Assembly: GCF_000425725.1 (NCBI RefSeq)
Contig: NZ_KE384439.1
Span: 405,309 to 469,308 of the forward strand
Reading direction: 5' to 3'
DNA length: 64,000 bases
DNA from: Halomonas halocynthiae DSM 14573
GTDB lineage: Bacteria > Pseudomonadota > Gammaproteobacteria > Pseudomonadales > Halomonadaceae
Under the pieces are notes generated by a model. It was given only the letters and a program-made list of their open reading frames with translations. It made no database searches and was not told where the DNA came from. The translations under genes were made by a program, and so were the position numbers. Of the stretch, positions 25,022 to 34,260 are shown one piece after another (within the stretch, counting starts at the first letter, position 1; every line of letters begins with the position of its first letter).

Positions 25022-25095
25022 TTCGAACCCTGGGTAGGCTATTAACCTACGCCGGTTTTCAAGACCGGTGCATTCAACCGCTCTGCCATCCCTCC
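25005..25095 (-). tRNA. serT: tRNA-Ser (anticodon UGA)
   Basis: 91 nt including the encoded CCA. The acceptor arms GGAGGGA and TCCCTCC pair. The anticodon stem CCGGT/ACCGG encloses the loop CTTGAAA with anticodon UGA (25059-25061). A long variable arm (GTAGG...CCTAC) marks a class II tRNA, as expected for serine. The T-loop GGTTCGAATCC is intact. It reads UCA codons. The 3' 17 bp serve as the integration site of the island. Confidence 0.97.
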
Positions 25096-25110
25096 GGCTT
25101 ACGGCGTTGC

Positions 25111-25138
25111 ATACTACCAGAATTTCTTGACCCGTCAA
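25111..25138 (-). promoter_or_regulatory. Promoter of tRNA-Ser
   Basis: On the minus strand TTGACG (25138-25133) and TAGTAT (25116-25111) are 16 bp apart, and the -10 box ends about 15 bp before the tRNA 5' end. Confidence 0.75.
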
Positions 25139-25295
25139 GGAATTATCAATAAATTTTAGGCTGACGCTAACGTAGAAAGCTGCAGTTTAGCCTGGCAAAC
25201 GCGTAGGACGTGGTTACTGGCTTGATTCATCGAGCAACAGCGGGCATTCTGTACGGCAATCGATTTGATCGACTTATTTCAGGAGTGAGTGACCC

Positions 25296-25970
25296 ATGGC
25301 TTTTAATGATACACGTCTTAGTACTCAACAGACGCAGGTGTCCTCAGAGCTGACAACCAAGGTGTTACGTAATACCTACGGGCTGTTAGCGATGACTCTG
25401 GTGTTTTCTGCAATGATGGCCGGCCTTTCAATGGTCATGAATTTTGCGCAACCCAATTTCATCATTATGCTGGTAGGGATTTATGGCTTGATGTTTTTGG
25501 TCCATAAGACAGCCAACTCGGCAATGGGGCTGGTGTCTATTTTTGCGTTCACTGGCTTTTTGGGCTACACGCTGGGGCCAATTCTTAATACTTACTTGAA
25601 GCTACCTAATGGTTCTGAATTGATCATGACCGCTATGGCCATGACAGGTGTCACCTTTCTGGGACTGTCTGCCGTTGCTCTGATCACCCGCAAAGATTTC
25701 GGCTTCTTGGCTAACTTCATGTTTGCCGGTTTCATTGTGTTGGCACTTGCTATGCTGGCAGGGCTCTTCTTCCAGATTCCAGCACTGCACTTAATGATTT
25801 CCGCAGGCTTTGTACTGTTCTCGTCCGCTGCGATTCTTTATCAGACGAGTGAGATTGTGCATCGTGCTGGCCAGACAAACTATATTTTGGCCACTATCAC
25901 GCTGTTCGTTTCTATCTATAACTTGTTCCTCGGCCTACTATCGCTGCTAGGTTTCGCTAGCTCAGACTAA
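25296..25970 (+). CDS. yccA: Bax inhibitor-1 family membrane protein YccA
   Basis: Inner-membrane protein of the BI-1/UPF0005 family; in E. coli YccA is a substrate and modulator of the FtsH protease. Seven hydrophobic helices span 224 residues. The C-terminal BI-1 signature 'SSAAILYQTSEIVHRAGQTN' and 'LFVSIYNLFLGLLSLLGF' are present. It has a GGAGTGAG ribosome region. As in other gammaproteobacteria it lies just upstream of the tus genes, separated by a strong hairpin. Confidence 0.94.
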   Translation: MAFNDTRLSTQQTQVSSELTTKVLRNTYGLLAMTLVFSAMMAGLSMVMNFAQPNFIIMLVGIYGLMFLVHKTANSAMGLVSIFAFTGFLGYTLGPILNTYLKLPNGSELIMTAMAMTGVTFLGLSAVALITRKDFGFLANFMFAGFIVLALAMLAGLFFQIPALHLMISAGFVLFSSAAILYQTSEIVHRAGQTNYILATITLFVSIYNLFLGLLSLLGFASSD

Positions 25971-25997
25971 CAGCCAAGGTATTAACATTTTTTGTTA

Positions 25998-26021
25998 CTG
26001 GCCCCGCTTTGGCGGGGCCAG
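25998..26021. terminator. Perfect 10-bp hairpin between yccA and tusD
   Basis: CTGGCCCCGC and GCGGGGCCAG form perfect arms around TTTG. It has no T-tract after it, so it may be a weak terminator or an mRNA-processing or stability element. Confidence 0.6.
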
Positions 26022-26057
26022 TGCATTGCAGGAAGTAAAACAGGGAGTGATAGCGCC

Positions 26058-26450
26058 ATGCGCTATGCCATTTTGTTACTCGGTGCGCCTTACAGCACTC
26101 AGTCAAGTCATTCAGCACTGCGCTTTGCTAAAGCGCTGGTAAGCCGTGGGCATAAGCTGGAAACCGTATTTTTTTATCACGATGGTGTTCACAATGCAGC
26201 ACGTCTGATGACCCCCCCGCAAGATGAGCTTCACCTTGGTGATGCTTGGCAACAGCTTCATGCTGAGCACGGGGTCGCTCTGCAGGTTTGTATCGCGGCT
26301 GCGTTGCGGCGAGGACTGCTGGATGAAAAGGAAGCCGCCCGTCATGGTAAGCAAGGTGTTAGCGTGGCTGCGCCTTTTGAGCTAACGGGCCTTGGGCAAC
26401 TTATTGATGCTGGGTTGACCTGTGATCGTCTTGTAACCTTTGGTCCTTGA
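26058..26450 (+). CDS. tusD: Sulfurtransferase complex subunit TusD
   Basis: Cytoplasmic DsrE-fold protein that relays persulfide sulfur from TusA to TusE for 2-thiouridine synthesis in tRNA. 'MRYAILLLGAPYSTQSSHSA' is the TusD N-terminus, and the active-site cysteine is in 'LQVCIAAALRRGLLD' (near residue 78, as in E. coli). 130 residues. ATG 26058 is chosen since the frame upstream does not resemble the family. It is the first of four tightly packed genes, tusD-C-B-E. Confidence 0.95.
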   Translation: MRYAILLLGAPYSTQSSHSALRFAKALVSRGHKLETVFFYHDGVHNAARLMTPPQDELHLGDAWQQLHAEHGVALQVCIAAALRRGLLDEKEAARHGKQGVSVAAPFELTGLGQLIDAGLTCDRLVTFGP

Positions 26451-26466
26451 TATGGGTGCTGTTTCG

Positions 26467-26856
26467 ATGAATGAGTCATTTGATCTTAATCAGGCAGCAG
26501 ACACTCAGGTGCTGGTCATTCTCCGCCATGGCCCGCAAGGAGGCAGCTTGCTACGCGAAGGCCTAGATGCGGCACTTGTGGCAGCCGCTTTTGGGCGTAA
26601 CGTCTCATTGGTTTTTATGGGTGAAGGCGTGATGGCTTTATGTCGCGGTCAAGACGTTGACGCCTTAGGACAAAAGGCCACTGCGGCTACGCTGGAAATG
26701 TTGCAGATGTATGATATTACCGATGTGAGGGTTGAGGCAGCAGCCATGACAAGCATGGGGCTTTCAGAAGATGATTTGATATTGCCTGTCTTACCGTTAC
26801 CAGCAAAAGCACTGGCGACTGTGATTGCTGCCGCTCCTCTGGTGCTAACATTTTGA
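26467..26856 (+). CDS. tusC: Sulfurtransferase complex subunit TusC
   Basis: DsrF-like partner in the TusBCD heterohexamer; it has a structural role in sulfur relay. Conserved stretches are 'LVILRHGPQGGSLLREGLDA' and 'LVFMGEGVMAL', followed by the C-terminal 'PLPAKALATVIAAAPLVLTF'. 129 residues from ATG 26467; ATG 26452 in the same frame would add five. It starts within 20 bp of the tusD stop. Confidence 0.9.
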   Translation: MNESFDLNQAADTQVLVILRHGPQGGSLLREGLDAALVAAAFGRNVSLVFMGEGVMALCRGQDVDALGQKATAATLEMLQMYDITDVRVEAAAMTSMGLSEDDLILPVLPLPAKALATVIAAAPLVLTF

Positions 26857-26884
26857 GTGCGTTAATCCGTGGAGTGACGCTGAC

Positions 26885-27175
26885 ATGAAACTGCATATTC
26901 TAAATCGTTCTTTGGCAAACTGTGGCGTTTACCGTCAGGCGCTCGATGCCATGGGGCCTGACGACCTACTCCTATTGACAGAGGATGCTGTGCTTGGCGG
27001 CATGCCTGAAATGATTAGCTGTTTGTCTGAGGTGGCGGGGCGCGTGTTTGCACTGCGCGAAGATATTGCGGCCCGAGGGCTGGGAGGGCGACTAGACCCT
27101 TCGGTTCAGGTGGTAGGTATTGAAGGCTTTGTTGAGCTGACTGAGCAGTCAACACAATCTGTGAGCTGGTACTGA
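26885..27175 (+). CDS. tusB: Sulfurtransferase complex subunit TusB
   Basis: DsrH-like subunit of the TusBCD complex. 'MKLHILNRSLANCGVYRQAL' and 'DDLLLLTEDAVLGG' are family features, and the C-terminus ends in the usual 'SVSWY' (Trp-Tyr). 96 residues. The stop overlaps the tusE start as TGATG at 27173-27177, which implies coupled translation. Confidence 0.92.
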   Translation: MKLHILNRSLANCGVYRQALDAMGPDDLLLLTEDAVLGGMPEMISCLSEVAGRVFALREDIAARGLGGRLDPSVQVVGIEGFVELTEQSTQSVSWY

Positions 27176-27528
27176 TGGCTTCAAAAAGTGTGGCACGGTA
27201 TTTGACCGTTAATGGGCAGCAGGTAGCACTCGATCCTGAGGGGTATTTGGTCGATTTGAGTGACTGGAGCCATGCAGTTGCTCAAGCATTGGCAGTGGAT
27301 GAAGGGTTGTTGCTTACCGATGAGCACTGGGAAGTGATTGAAGTGCTCCGTAATTTTTACCAACGTTTTGAGTCAGCTCCCCCGATGCGTCCATTAGTGA
27401 AGTTTGTTGGTCAGCAGCTTGGGGCAGACAAAGGGCGCTCTATTTACCTGATGACGTTATTTCCTGGTAGCCCCGCTAAGCGGGCAGCACGTTTGGCAGG
27501 GCTGCCCAAGCCAGCTAATTGCTTGTGA
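27175..27528 (+). CDS. tusE: Sulfur relay protein TusE (DsrC-like)
   Basis: Accepts persulfide from TusD and passes it to the MnmA-tRNA complex. The DsrC fold is evident from 'DPEGYLVDLSDWSHAVAQAL', 'LTDEHWEVIEVLRNFYQRF' and 'YLMTLFPGSPAKRAARLAGLP', and the essential penultimate cysteine is present (ending NCL). 117 residues versus 109 in E. coli. Only the terminal cysteine is present, not the second one of dissimilatory DsrC, so a tRNA-thiolation role is favoured over sulfur oxidation. Confidence 0.95.
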   Translation: MASKSVARYLTVNGQQVALDPEGYLVDLSDWSHAVAQALAVDEGLLLTDEHWEVIEVLRNFYQRFESAPPMRPLVKFVGQQLGADKGRSIYLMTLFPGSPAKRAARLAGLPKPANCL

Positions 27529-27604
27529 GCTTTCGCCCCTTTGGGCACCCGCTATGATGATAGACATGTTTGGGCGAGGTAAGGCGTTGAGTCCTAACGG
27601 GTGC

Positions 27605-28849
27605 TTAGAAGTCGTTTGATAGGGGGAGGCAAATAATATGATCTCCTGGTTCAATACGGGTATTTTCAGGAATCACTGCTAGCGCATCCGCAGCAAAGCA
27701 TGATGACAATACACCGGAGTCTTGGTTAGCAAAGGCGTCAGCGCACAGACCCTCTTTACCCGCGTGTAGGCGTACGCGCATGTAATGGCGGCGTGGCCCC
27801 GTGCGTGTGGAAAAATTGCTGATTGCGGGCCATTCGGGGAGCGATGCCATCTGAGGGGCGCCAAGCAGTGCACCGAGCAGCGGCCTTAGAAATAACCAGG
27901 CACCGACAAAACTTGATACGGGATTACCCGGCAGCCCTAAGACACGGCAGATACTGTGATCGCCTCGGCTCATACGGCCAAGTGCCAGTGGCTTGCCAGG
28001 GCGTAAGGCCAGTCGCCACAAGTCCAGCCTGCCCAGCGATTCAAGCACGGCTCTTACGTGATCTTCTTCTCCAACACTAACACCGCCTGTTGTCACGATA
28101 ACATCGGCCAGCTCAGCGGCTTTTTTGAGCTGCTCGCGAGTGGTATCTGCACAGTCTGGCAGGCTGCCGGTGAGTACAATGTCAGCGCCAAAACGGGTCA
28201 ATATCTCGCTGAGCATTGGGCGATTAGAGTTATAGATTTGTCCCGGTTTAAGGGGCGTTCCAGGGTCAACCAGTTCGTCACCGGTAGACAGCAATGCCAC
28301 CCTGGGGCGACAGCGCACCTCAACCTGGGTAATTCCTTGGGCGGCCAACATGCCAAGGGCTGCGGCATTTAACTGTGTGCCGGCAGACAATAGTAAGTGA
28401 CCGGCGGTTATATCTTGGCCACGCAGGCGAATATTATCGCCTGGTGTCAGAGCGGCGGGCATGAGTGCCTGTGGCTCTGAGACACCTTCGCTGAGTTCGA
28501 CGCGCTCTTGCATAACAACGCAGTCTGCCCCATCGGGGACGGGGCTACCGGTAAAAAGCCGAGCACAACTGCTAGGAGTGAGTGGCAGAGCGGTATCACC
28601 CGCCGCAATACGCTGTGAAATAGGTAGCCACGACTCGGCGTGACGATGATCCAGTGCGTAGCCATCCATGGCACTGGCATCAAAGGGAGGTACATCGAGG
28701 GTGGCAAGTACGTCAGTGGCAAGAATGCGTCCTGCTGCTGCTTCCAGTGCCAACCACTCTGTTTTTAGTAAGCCGATGTCCTCACGTAACGCCTTGAGTG
28801 CGCACTCAACACTGTGCAGCTTATCGTTAGTCGCGGTTGATTCAGCCAT
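27605..28849 (-). CDS. moeA: Molybdopterin molybdenumtransferase MoeA
   Basis: Inserts molybdate into adenylated molybdopterin, the last step of Mo-cofactor synthesis. The sequence shows the N-terminal MoeA domain ('DVPPFDASAMDGYALD', 'RLFTGSPVPDGADCVVMQE'), the MoCF-binding domain ('LLSTGDELVDPG', 'VTTGGVSVGEEDHV') and the C-terminal barrel. 414 residues from ATG 28849, the usual length; in-frame starts upstream lie inside moaB. The start overlaps the moaB end by 8 bp. Mo-cofactor is needed by the xanthine dehydrogenase at 55127-58985. Confidence 0.95.
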   Translation of the reverse strand: MAESTATNDKLHSVECALKALREDIGLLKTEWLALEAAAGRILATDVLATLDVPPFDASAMDGYALDHRHAESWLPISQRIAAGDTALPLTPSSCARLFTGSPVPDGADCVVMQERVELSEGVSEPQALMPAALTPGDNIRLRGQDITAGHLLLSAGTQLNAAALGMLAAQGITQVEVRCRPRVALLSTGDELVDPGTPLKPGQIYNSNRPMLSEILTRFGADIVLTGSLPDCADTTREQLKKAAELADVIVTTGGVSVGEEDHVRAVLESLGRLDLWRLALRPGKPLALGRMSRGDHSICRVLGLPGNPVSSFVGAWLFLRPLLGALLGAPQMASLPEWPAISNFSTRTGPRRHYMRVRLHAGKEGLCADAFANQDSGVLSSCFAADALAVIPENTRIEPGDHIICLPLSNDF

Positions 28850-29372
28850 GCTGCCCTCTGCCTGGAATGACAAGGTTGGCAAAGTTGCAAGGCGTATGCC
28901 GGCTATCGAGCTGCTCAAGCAGAATGTTTTCCCAAGCGGTACGACAAGCGCCGGTGGAGCCGGGCAGGCAGAAAATTACTGTGGCATTGGCCAACCCACC
29001 AAGGCAGCGACTCTGTACGGTGGAGCTGCCGACGTCATTGTAAGATAGCTGGCGAAATAGTTCGCCAAAGCCTTCAATACGCTTATCGAGCAGTACGGAG
29101 ATCGCTTCGGGAGTTGAGTCTCGTCCTGTGAAACCAGTGCCTCCGGTCGTGACAATAACCTGAATACCGCTGTCGGCAATCCAGGCGGATACTTGGGCGC
29201 GAATGGCGTAAATATCATCACGGGTTATCTGGCGGTCAGCCAGTCGGTGCCCGGCGCGTTGTAACTGGGTGACTAAATAGTCGCCGCTGGTGTCATTGCT
29301 GGTTGTGCGAGTATCAGAAATTGTCAGAACGGCGACGGACAACGGGGTTAAATCATCCATATGGTCGCTCAT
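28842..29372 (-). CDS. moaB: Molybdenum cofactor protein MoaB/Mog-type
   Basis: Molybdopterin adenylyltransferase-like protein of the MoaB/Mog family. The nucleotide-binding signature '[18 protein letters not shown]' is near residue 75, after '[11 protein letters not shown]'. 176 residues. The start codon overlaps the upstream DUF1244 stop (ATGA at 29369-29372), and the end overlaps moeA, so the three genes are translationally coupled. Confidence 0.93.
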   Translation of the reverse strand: MSDHMDDLTPLSVAVLTISDTRTTSNDTSGDYLVTQLQRAGHRLADRQITRDDIYAIRAQVSAWIADSGIQVIVTTGGTGFTGRDSTPEAISVLLDKRIEGFGELFRQLSYNDVGSSTVQSRCLGGLANATVIFCLPGSTGACRTAWENILLEQLDSRHTPCNFANLVIPGRGQHG

Positions 29373-29686
29373 GTGTCGGCCTTTTTATTCCGCTGAATGG
29401 CGTCAAGTGCATCCAGCTGTTCAGGCGTTGCTGGGGCTTGGTAAAGCGCTTTCCAGTCGTTGTAGGGCATTCCATAGACGTATTCGCGGGCTGTCTCGTA
29501 GTCTAACGCGAGGCCTTTCTCTTCGGCAGCGGCAACCAGCCACTTTGAAAGACAGTTGCGGCAGAAATCAGCCAGAATCATCAGATCGATATTCTGAACC
29601 TTTTTGTGGTCATCAAGGTGTTTTAGCAGCTGACGAAAGGCTGCTGCGTCAAGCTCGGTGCGTGTCGTATCATCAAAGGGCAGCAT
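29369..29686 (-). CDS. DUF1244 domain protein
   Basis: Small soluble protein of unknown function, family DUF1244, widespread in proteobacteria. The family core 'VQNIDLMILADFCRNCLSKW' carries two cysteines, followed by 'YETAREYVYGMPYNDWKALY'. 105 residues, normal. First gene of the DUF1244-moaB-moeA unit, with a GAGGA ribosome site. The CxxC-like pair could bind metal or be redox active, but this is inference. Confidence 0.88.
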   Translation of the reverse strand: MLPFDDTTRTELDAAAFRQLLKHLDDHKKVQNIDLMILADFCRNCLSKWLVAAAEEKGLALDYETAREYVYGMPYNDWKALYQAPATPEQLDALDAIQRNKKADT

Positions 29687-29712
29687 TCATCATTCCTCGC
29701 CAATAAGAGATG

Positions 29713-30351
29713 TTAAAGTCTGGTGCCATTTTCTCGAGTACAGACTGACAGTACAACCGCATCTTGTGGGCCGACCGATACCAGTGCATGCCCCATGCTG
29801 CTGTCAAAGTAGATGCTGTCGCCTTGACTCATCGCCAGCGGTTCATAGAGCTCAGTGAACAGTTGGATCTCACCCTCTAATACCATCAGAAACTCCTCTC
29901 CGTCGTGGCGCACCCACTCACTAAAGTCTGTCATACTGCGTGCGCGAACGACCGTCTTAAATGGAATCATGCGTTTCTGCGTGAGTTCACAGCTGATCAA
30001 CTCGTGCTCGTAGGTCGGGGTCGGGTGAGGCTGGCCTTGTCCATGACGCGTTAGGTCACGACGTCCCAGGGTGTTGGAGTGCTGCCTAGGGGGCGTAAAC
30101 AGTTGAGGCAGATCAATATTTAAGCCGTTAATTAACTTTTGCACGGCGGTGAAGGTGGGGGATATTTGATCATTCTCTATCTTTGACAGCGTAGAACGCG
30201 CCAAGCCGGTTCGCTCGCTAACATCGGCCAAGGTCCACTGATTTGCTAGACGGATTTCGCGCAGACGCGTGCCTAACTGAAGCGGCTCAACAAACGCTTT
30301 ACGCCCTGAGGCAATCTGCAGGGCGGCATCTTGGTCGTTACTGGAACTCAT
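29713..30351 (-). CDS. XRE-cupin transcriptional regulator
   Basis: DNA-binding regulator with an N-terminal helix-turn-helix ('TLADVSERTGLARSTLSKIE', about residues 35-55) and a C-terminal cupin sensor domain ('EWVRHDGEEFLMVLEGEIQL', 'GDSIYFDSSMGHALVSVG'). This architecture is seen in PuuR-like and related regulators of amine, amino-acid or alcohol use. 212 residues from ATG 30351. It is 23 bp upstream of the DUF1244 gene in the same direction and downstream of the deacetylase. Target genes are unknown. Confidence 0.88.
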   Translation of the reverse strand: MSSSNDQDAALQIASGRKAFVEPLQLGTRLREIRLANQWTLADVSERTGLARSTLSKIENDQISPTFTAVQKLINGLNIDLPQLFTPPRQHSNTLGRRDLTRHGQGQPHPTPTYEHELISCELTQKRMIPFKTVVRARSMTDFSEWVRHDGEEFLMVLEGEIQLFTELYEPLAMSQGDSIYFDSSMGHALVSVGPQDAVVLSVCTRENGTRL

Positions 30352-30463
30352 GGCGGCGATCACTAGGCAAAAACAATCAGCCAAGATTAGCATAAAAATG
30401 ACTGATTTCTGTCAGTATCACCGCTCCTTGAAGGAGGCAGGCTGATATGGCAACCTGCGGTCC

Positions 30464-31402
30464 TTAAGCTTGTTCGAACGGCAAGCCCAGCAAGGCAAGT
30501 AAGTGTGCTTCCACACTGTGCCCCAGAACATCCAGATTGTAACCGCCTTCAAGAACTGACACTAGACGGCCATCGGCATACAACGACGCAATTTCAAGAG
30601 CTCGTTGAGTGACCCAGTAAAAGTCTTCATTTTCTAAGCATATTTCGCCCATGTGGTCTTCTCTATGGGCATCAAAACCCGCTGACACCATTACTAAGTC
30701 AGGTTTAAAGGCGTGCAGCTCGGGTAGCCAGTCATTTTCAATGGCCTGACGGAAGGCTGGCCCGTCTGTACCTGCAGACAGTGGCGTATTGATCACGTTA
30801 TGTGATTCCGTGCGTAGGTAGCGCCATGGGTAAAAAGGGTACTGATAACTGCTGCATATCAACACATTGGGGTCGTCTTTAAAGATATCGATAGTGCCGT
30901 TGCATTGGTGCACATCGAAATCCAGGATGGCCACGCGCTGAGCGCCATAATGGGACCGAGCATAAGCTGTAGCGACCGCAATGTTATTGTAGAAACAGAA
31001 TCCTGTGGCTTCGGCAGCCTCTGCATGATGCCCTGGGGGACGTACGGCACAAAAAACGTTATCGGCCTGGTTACGATACACTTGATCCACGCCTCGGCAG
31101 GCGGCGCCAGCGGCAAAGCGAGCAGCAATCAGGCTGCCTGGTGTCATAATAGTTTCGCTATCTAAAGCCACGGTGCCATATTCTGGTACACACTTGGTCA
31201 GTGAGTTTAGATGGCGGACGGGGTGCACTCTAGCTAGCTGCTCATCTGTTACCTCGACGGCATCAGATTGCATCGCTTGTTGTAAAAGCCCAGAACGCAT
31301 GAGGCGGGCCCGAATGGCATCGAGCCTCATGGGGCTTTCAGGGTGGTCGGGGCCCATGTCATGGTGTTGACTACTGGGGTGTGTAATGTATGAAGTGATC
31401 AT
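30464..31402 (-). CDS. Histone-deacetylase-family amidohydrolase
   Basis: Zinc-dependent deacetylase of the HDAC superfamily (acetylpolyamine, acetoin-utilization or protein deacetylases). The metal site is intact: 'RPPGHHAE' with the His pair, 'ILDFDVHQCNGT' (Asp and His ligands), 'SAGFDAHREDHMG' (third ligand), and the transition-state Tyr in 'LEGGYNLDVL'. 312 residues from ATG 31402 with a GGAG site. It is divergent from the Pat acetyltransferase, 109 bp apart, which suggests a paired role in protein deacylation. Polyamine deacetylation is an alternative. Confidence 0.88.
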   Translation of the reverse strand: MITSYITHPSSQHHDMGPDHPESPMRLDAIRARLMRSGLLQQAMQSDAVEVTDEQLARVHPVRHLNSLTKCVPEYGTVALDSETIMTPGSLIAARFAAGAACRGVDQVYRNQADNVFCAVRPPGHHAEAAEATGFCFYNNIAVATAYARSHYGAQRVAILDFDVHQCNGTIDIFKDDPNVLICSSYQYPFYPWRYLRTESHNVINTPLSAGTDGPAFRQAIENDWLPELHAFKPDLVMVSAGFDAHREDHMGEICLENEDFYWVTQRALEIASLYADGRLVSVLEGGYNLDVLGHSVEAHLLALLGLPFEQA

Positions 31403-31511
31403 GCTGGCGCTCCGCGTCGATATAACCCACCTTAGGCGTCGTAATGGCCTGTAGAATAGTGTTCTTAAGTCGAATGCATCAGTCAGGCTTGGACATTCGT
31501 GGAGGATAGTA

Positions 31512-34256
31512 ATGAGCACTCGCTTTCTGGATCACTTTTTTAAGCCCCGTAGTATCGCGGTGGTTGGTGCCTCTGAACGGCCTAACTCCATGGGTGGCTT
31601 AGTCTTGAGAAATCTGCGTGATAGCGGTTTCACAGGCCCCGTCACAGCCGTTAACCCCAAAGGGTATGCCAATGTGTTTGGTGAGCCATGCGTGGCTCGA
31701 ATATCAAGGCTTCAGGAAGCACCAGACCTTGCGGTGCTCTGCTCGCCGATTGCGACGATTCCTGACGATATCGAGGCACTGGGCGCACTTGGCGTTAAGG
31801 CAGCACTGGTGCTGTCTGGCGGAGCCCTGCTAAATGATAAGCGCGGAAAAAAGGGCTCAATCCGCGAGCGAATGCTAGCCGCCGCGTTGCTATCAGGTAT
31901 TCGTGTGCTCGGCCCTGAGTGTATGGGGCTAATTGTGCCCAGCAGTAAGCTCAATGCGACCTATGTGAGTCAGACGGTGCGTAAAGGCAAAGTGGCTTAT
32001 CTGGGGCAGTCCGGCATGCTGGGTAATGCCATGATTGATTGGGCGGCGGGTCGAGGCATCGGGTTCTCTCACCTTCTGACACTTGGAGATAGTGTTGATG
32101 TGCGCTTGCCCGACTTGATCGACTATATCAATCAGTACTCACCCACTCAGGCCATTTTGTTGCATTTGGAAAATATCCATGACTCGCAACATTTCATGAC
32201 CTCACTACGCGATGCCTCCCGCAACCGTTTAGTTGTTGCCATAAAAAGCGGCCGCACCTCTGAGGCAGATATCAGCGGTATTGCACCGACGCTTGGTATT
32301 CCTTGTCGTGACAGAGTTTATGCAGCGGCTTTAGCACGCGCAGGTGTTGTGCGAGTCGACGATTCAGATGAAATGTTTGATGCGTTAGAAACCTTGTCGC
32401 GCGTTAAACCCATGCGCGGTGATCGCCTGGCAGTTGTTTCTAACGGACTAGGGCCAGCGTTACTGGCTATCGACAAGCTGATTGGGGCGGGCGGTAAGTT
32501 AGCGAGCTTTACCCCAGAAACGCGTCATGCCTTGCTGCGTGATGACGTCGATATTAGCAAACCGGGTGAAAATCCAGTGGATCTCGGCGGGCAAGCGACT
32601 CCCGAGCGCTTTGTTGAGGCGCTGGAGTGGGTTGCCGCAGACCCTAATGTAGATGCTGTATTAGTCGTGCATGCGCCGACTCGCCTAGCACCATCGAAAG
32701 CAACCGCGCAGGCGATTATTGCAGCCCGTAAACGTTTACGGCGTAATTTATTAACCAGCTGGATGGGCTTCGATGAGGCGCTAGCAGCTCGTCACGAAAG
32801 CAACCTGGCCGGCATCCCCACTTATATGTCGCCCGAAAAGGCCATCAAGGCGTTCATGCACATGGTGAATTACCATCGGGTGCAAGCGTTACTTCAGGAG
32901 ACGCCCCCTAGTCTGCCGTTTAGTACGACAGCGGAAATTCGCCAGCAGTGCCACGAGTTGATCGCTGAAGCACGGCAGCAAAAACGTGAGACGCTTTGGC
33001 ACTCTGAAGTTGCCAACGTGCTTGAGGCTTACGGAATTCCAGCGGCAGAAAGCCAATATGTAAAAACAGCAGAAGAAGCTAAGTATGCAGCGCAGACGAT
33101 GCCTGGAGAGCTAGCGATTAAAGTGGTGCATGAAAATAACTGTCGGCCTTTTCATTACCGCAAACACCCACATAAATTATCGGCTGGTTTATTGCAGGAC
33201 CTGAGTACGCCCAGTGCTGTAGCGGAGGCACATCAACGTCTGGAAGCTCGCATGGCTGAGAAATTTCCTGAGGTTGAAATTCGTGAATATTGCTTACAAA
33301 AAATGCAGCGCGGCAAGCACTCGATGCAGCTCTGTGCGGGAATTACCCGCGATGCCGTGTTTGGTCCAGTCATCGTATTTGGCATTGGTGGTTACAAAGC
33401 AAATGTGCTTGCTGACCGACAGGTGGCGCTTCCTCCATTAAACCTGACACTCGCTGAAGATATGGTGTCGCGTACTCATGCGGCCAAACTGATTCGTGAG
33501 CATTCCAGTGACCCCGAGCGTGACCTTGGCCGAATACATCAAATGTTGGTGAAGCTTTCACAAATGTCCAGTGACTTGCCTGAACTGCGTGGCCTAGAGA
33601 TTAATCCGCTGCTGCTTAACCGTGATGGTATGCTAGCCGTAGACTTCGCCATGGACCTAGGTTCACCGGCACGCTTTGCTATCATGCCTTATCCTGAAGA
33701 GTTGCGTGAGTGGGTGGTGCTTAAAAATGGCTGGGATGTGGAAGTGCGGCCCATTCGTGCGGAAGATGCGCCGTTGATTTCACGTTTCCATGCGCAGCTT
33801 TCTGAAGAGAGTATCCGTTTTCGCTATTTTCACAACAAAGCGGACCTTAGCCAGCGCGATCTTTCGTTACTTTCACAAATTAATTACGACCGCCAAATGG
33901 CGTTCATTGCTGAGCGTCTGGATAGTAATGGCAATAAAGAAATGTTGGGCGTAGTGCGGGTCTGGAATGATCCAGACAATATTCGCACTGAGTTTTCCGT
34001 TATTATTCGCGATAGTTTGCAGGGCCTAGGTATCGGCAGCCTGCTGATGAAGAAAATGATTCGCTATTGTAAGAGCGTGGGTACATTAGAGATTGTCGGT
34101 AAGATCATGGTCGATAATCATCCGATGCGTGGGCTGATGAAGCACCTAGGGTTTACTCAGCATTACAATATCGAAGAGCAGGTAGTGGATGCGGTGCTTA
34201 GGCTCAACGAGCCAGAAAACGATTGGCAACGACACCGCTTAGAAAAGCCAGCGTAA
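31512..34256 (+). CDS. pat: Pat/YfiQ-type protein lysine acetyltransferase
   Basis: Acetylates lysines of metabolic enzymes, classically the catalytic lysine of Acs and PrpE, and so switches them off. The order of domains is that of YfiQ/PatZ: CoA-binding Rossmann domain (about 8-105, 'FKPRSIAVVGASERPNSMGG'), succinyl-CoA-ligase-like domain (150-300, 'LGQSGMLGNAMIDWAAGRG'), ATP-grasp-like domain (490-700) and a C-terminal GNAT domain (735-890, 'DSLQGLGIGSLLMKKMIRYC' with the acetyl-CoA loop). 914 residues versus 886 in E. coli. Strong GGAGG ribosome site. The neighbouring HDAC-family gene may oppose it. Confidence 0.92.
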   Translation: MSTRFLDHFFKPRSIAVVGASERPNSMGGLVLRNLRDSGFTGPVTAVNPKGYANVFGEPCVARISRLQEAPDLAVLCSPIATIPDDIEALGALGVKAALVLSGGALLNDKRGKKGSIRERMLAAALLSGIRVLGPECMGLIVPSSKLNATYVSQTVRKGKVAYLGQSGMLGNAMIDWAAGRGIGFSHLLTLGDSVDVRLPDLIDYINQYSPTQAILLHLENIHDSQHFMTSLRDASRNRLVVAIKSGRTSEADISGIAPTLGIPCRDRVYAAALARAGVVRVDDSDEMFDALETLSRVKPMRGDRLAVVSNGLGPALLAIDKLIGAGGKLASFTPETRHALLRDDVDISKPGENPVDLGGQATPERFVEALEWVAADPNVDAVLVVHAPTRLAPSKATAQAIIAARKRLRRNLLTSWMGFDEALAARHESNLAGIPTYMSPEKAIKAFMHMVNYHRVQALLQETPPSLPFSTTAEIRQQCHELIAEARQQKRETLWHSEVANVLEAYGIPAAESQYVKTAEEAKYAAQTMPGELAIKVVHENNCRPFHYRKHPHKLSAGLLQDLSTPSAVAEAHQRLEARMAEKFPEVEIREYCLQKMQRGKHSMQLCAGITRDAVFGPVIVFGIGGYKANVLADRQVALPPLNLTLAEDMVSRTHAAKLIREHSSDPERDLGRIHQMLVKLSQMSSDLPELRGLEINPLLLNRDGMLAVDFAMDLGSPARFAIMPYPEELREWVVLKNGWDVEVRPIRAEDAPLISRFHAQLSEESIRFRYFHNKADLSQRDLSLLSQINYDRQMAFIAERLDSNGNKEMLGVVRVWNDPDNIRTEFSVIIRDSLQGLGIGSLLMKKMIRYCKSVGTLEIVGKIMVDNHPMRGLMKHLGFTQHYNIEEQVVDAVLRLNEPENDWQRHRLEKPA

Positions 34257-34260
34257 AAGA

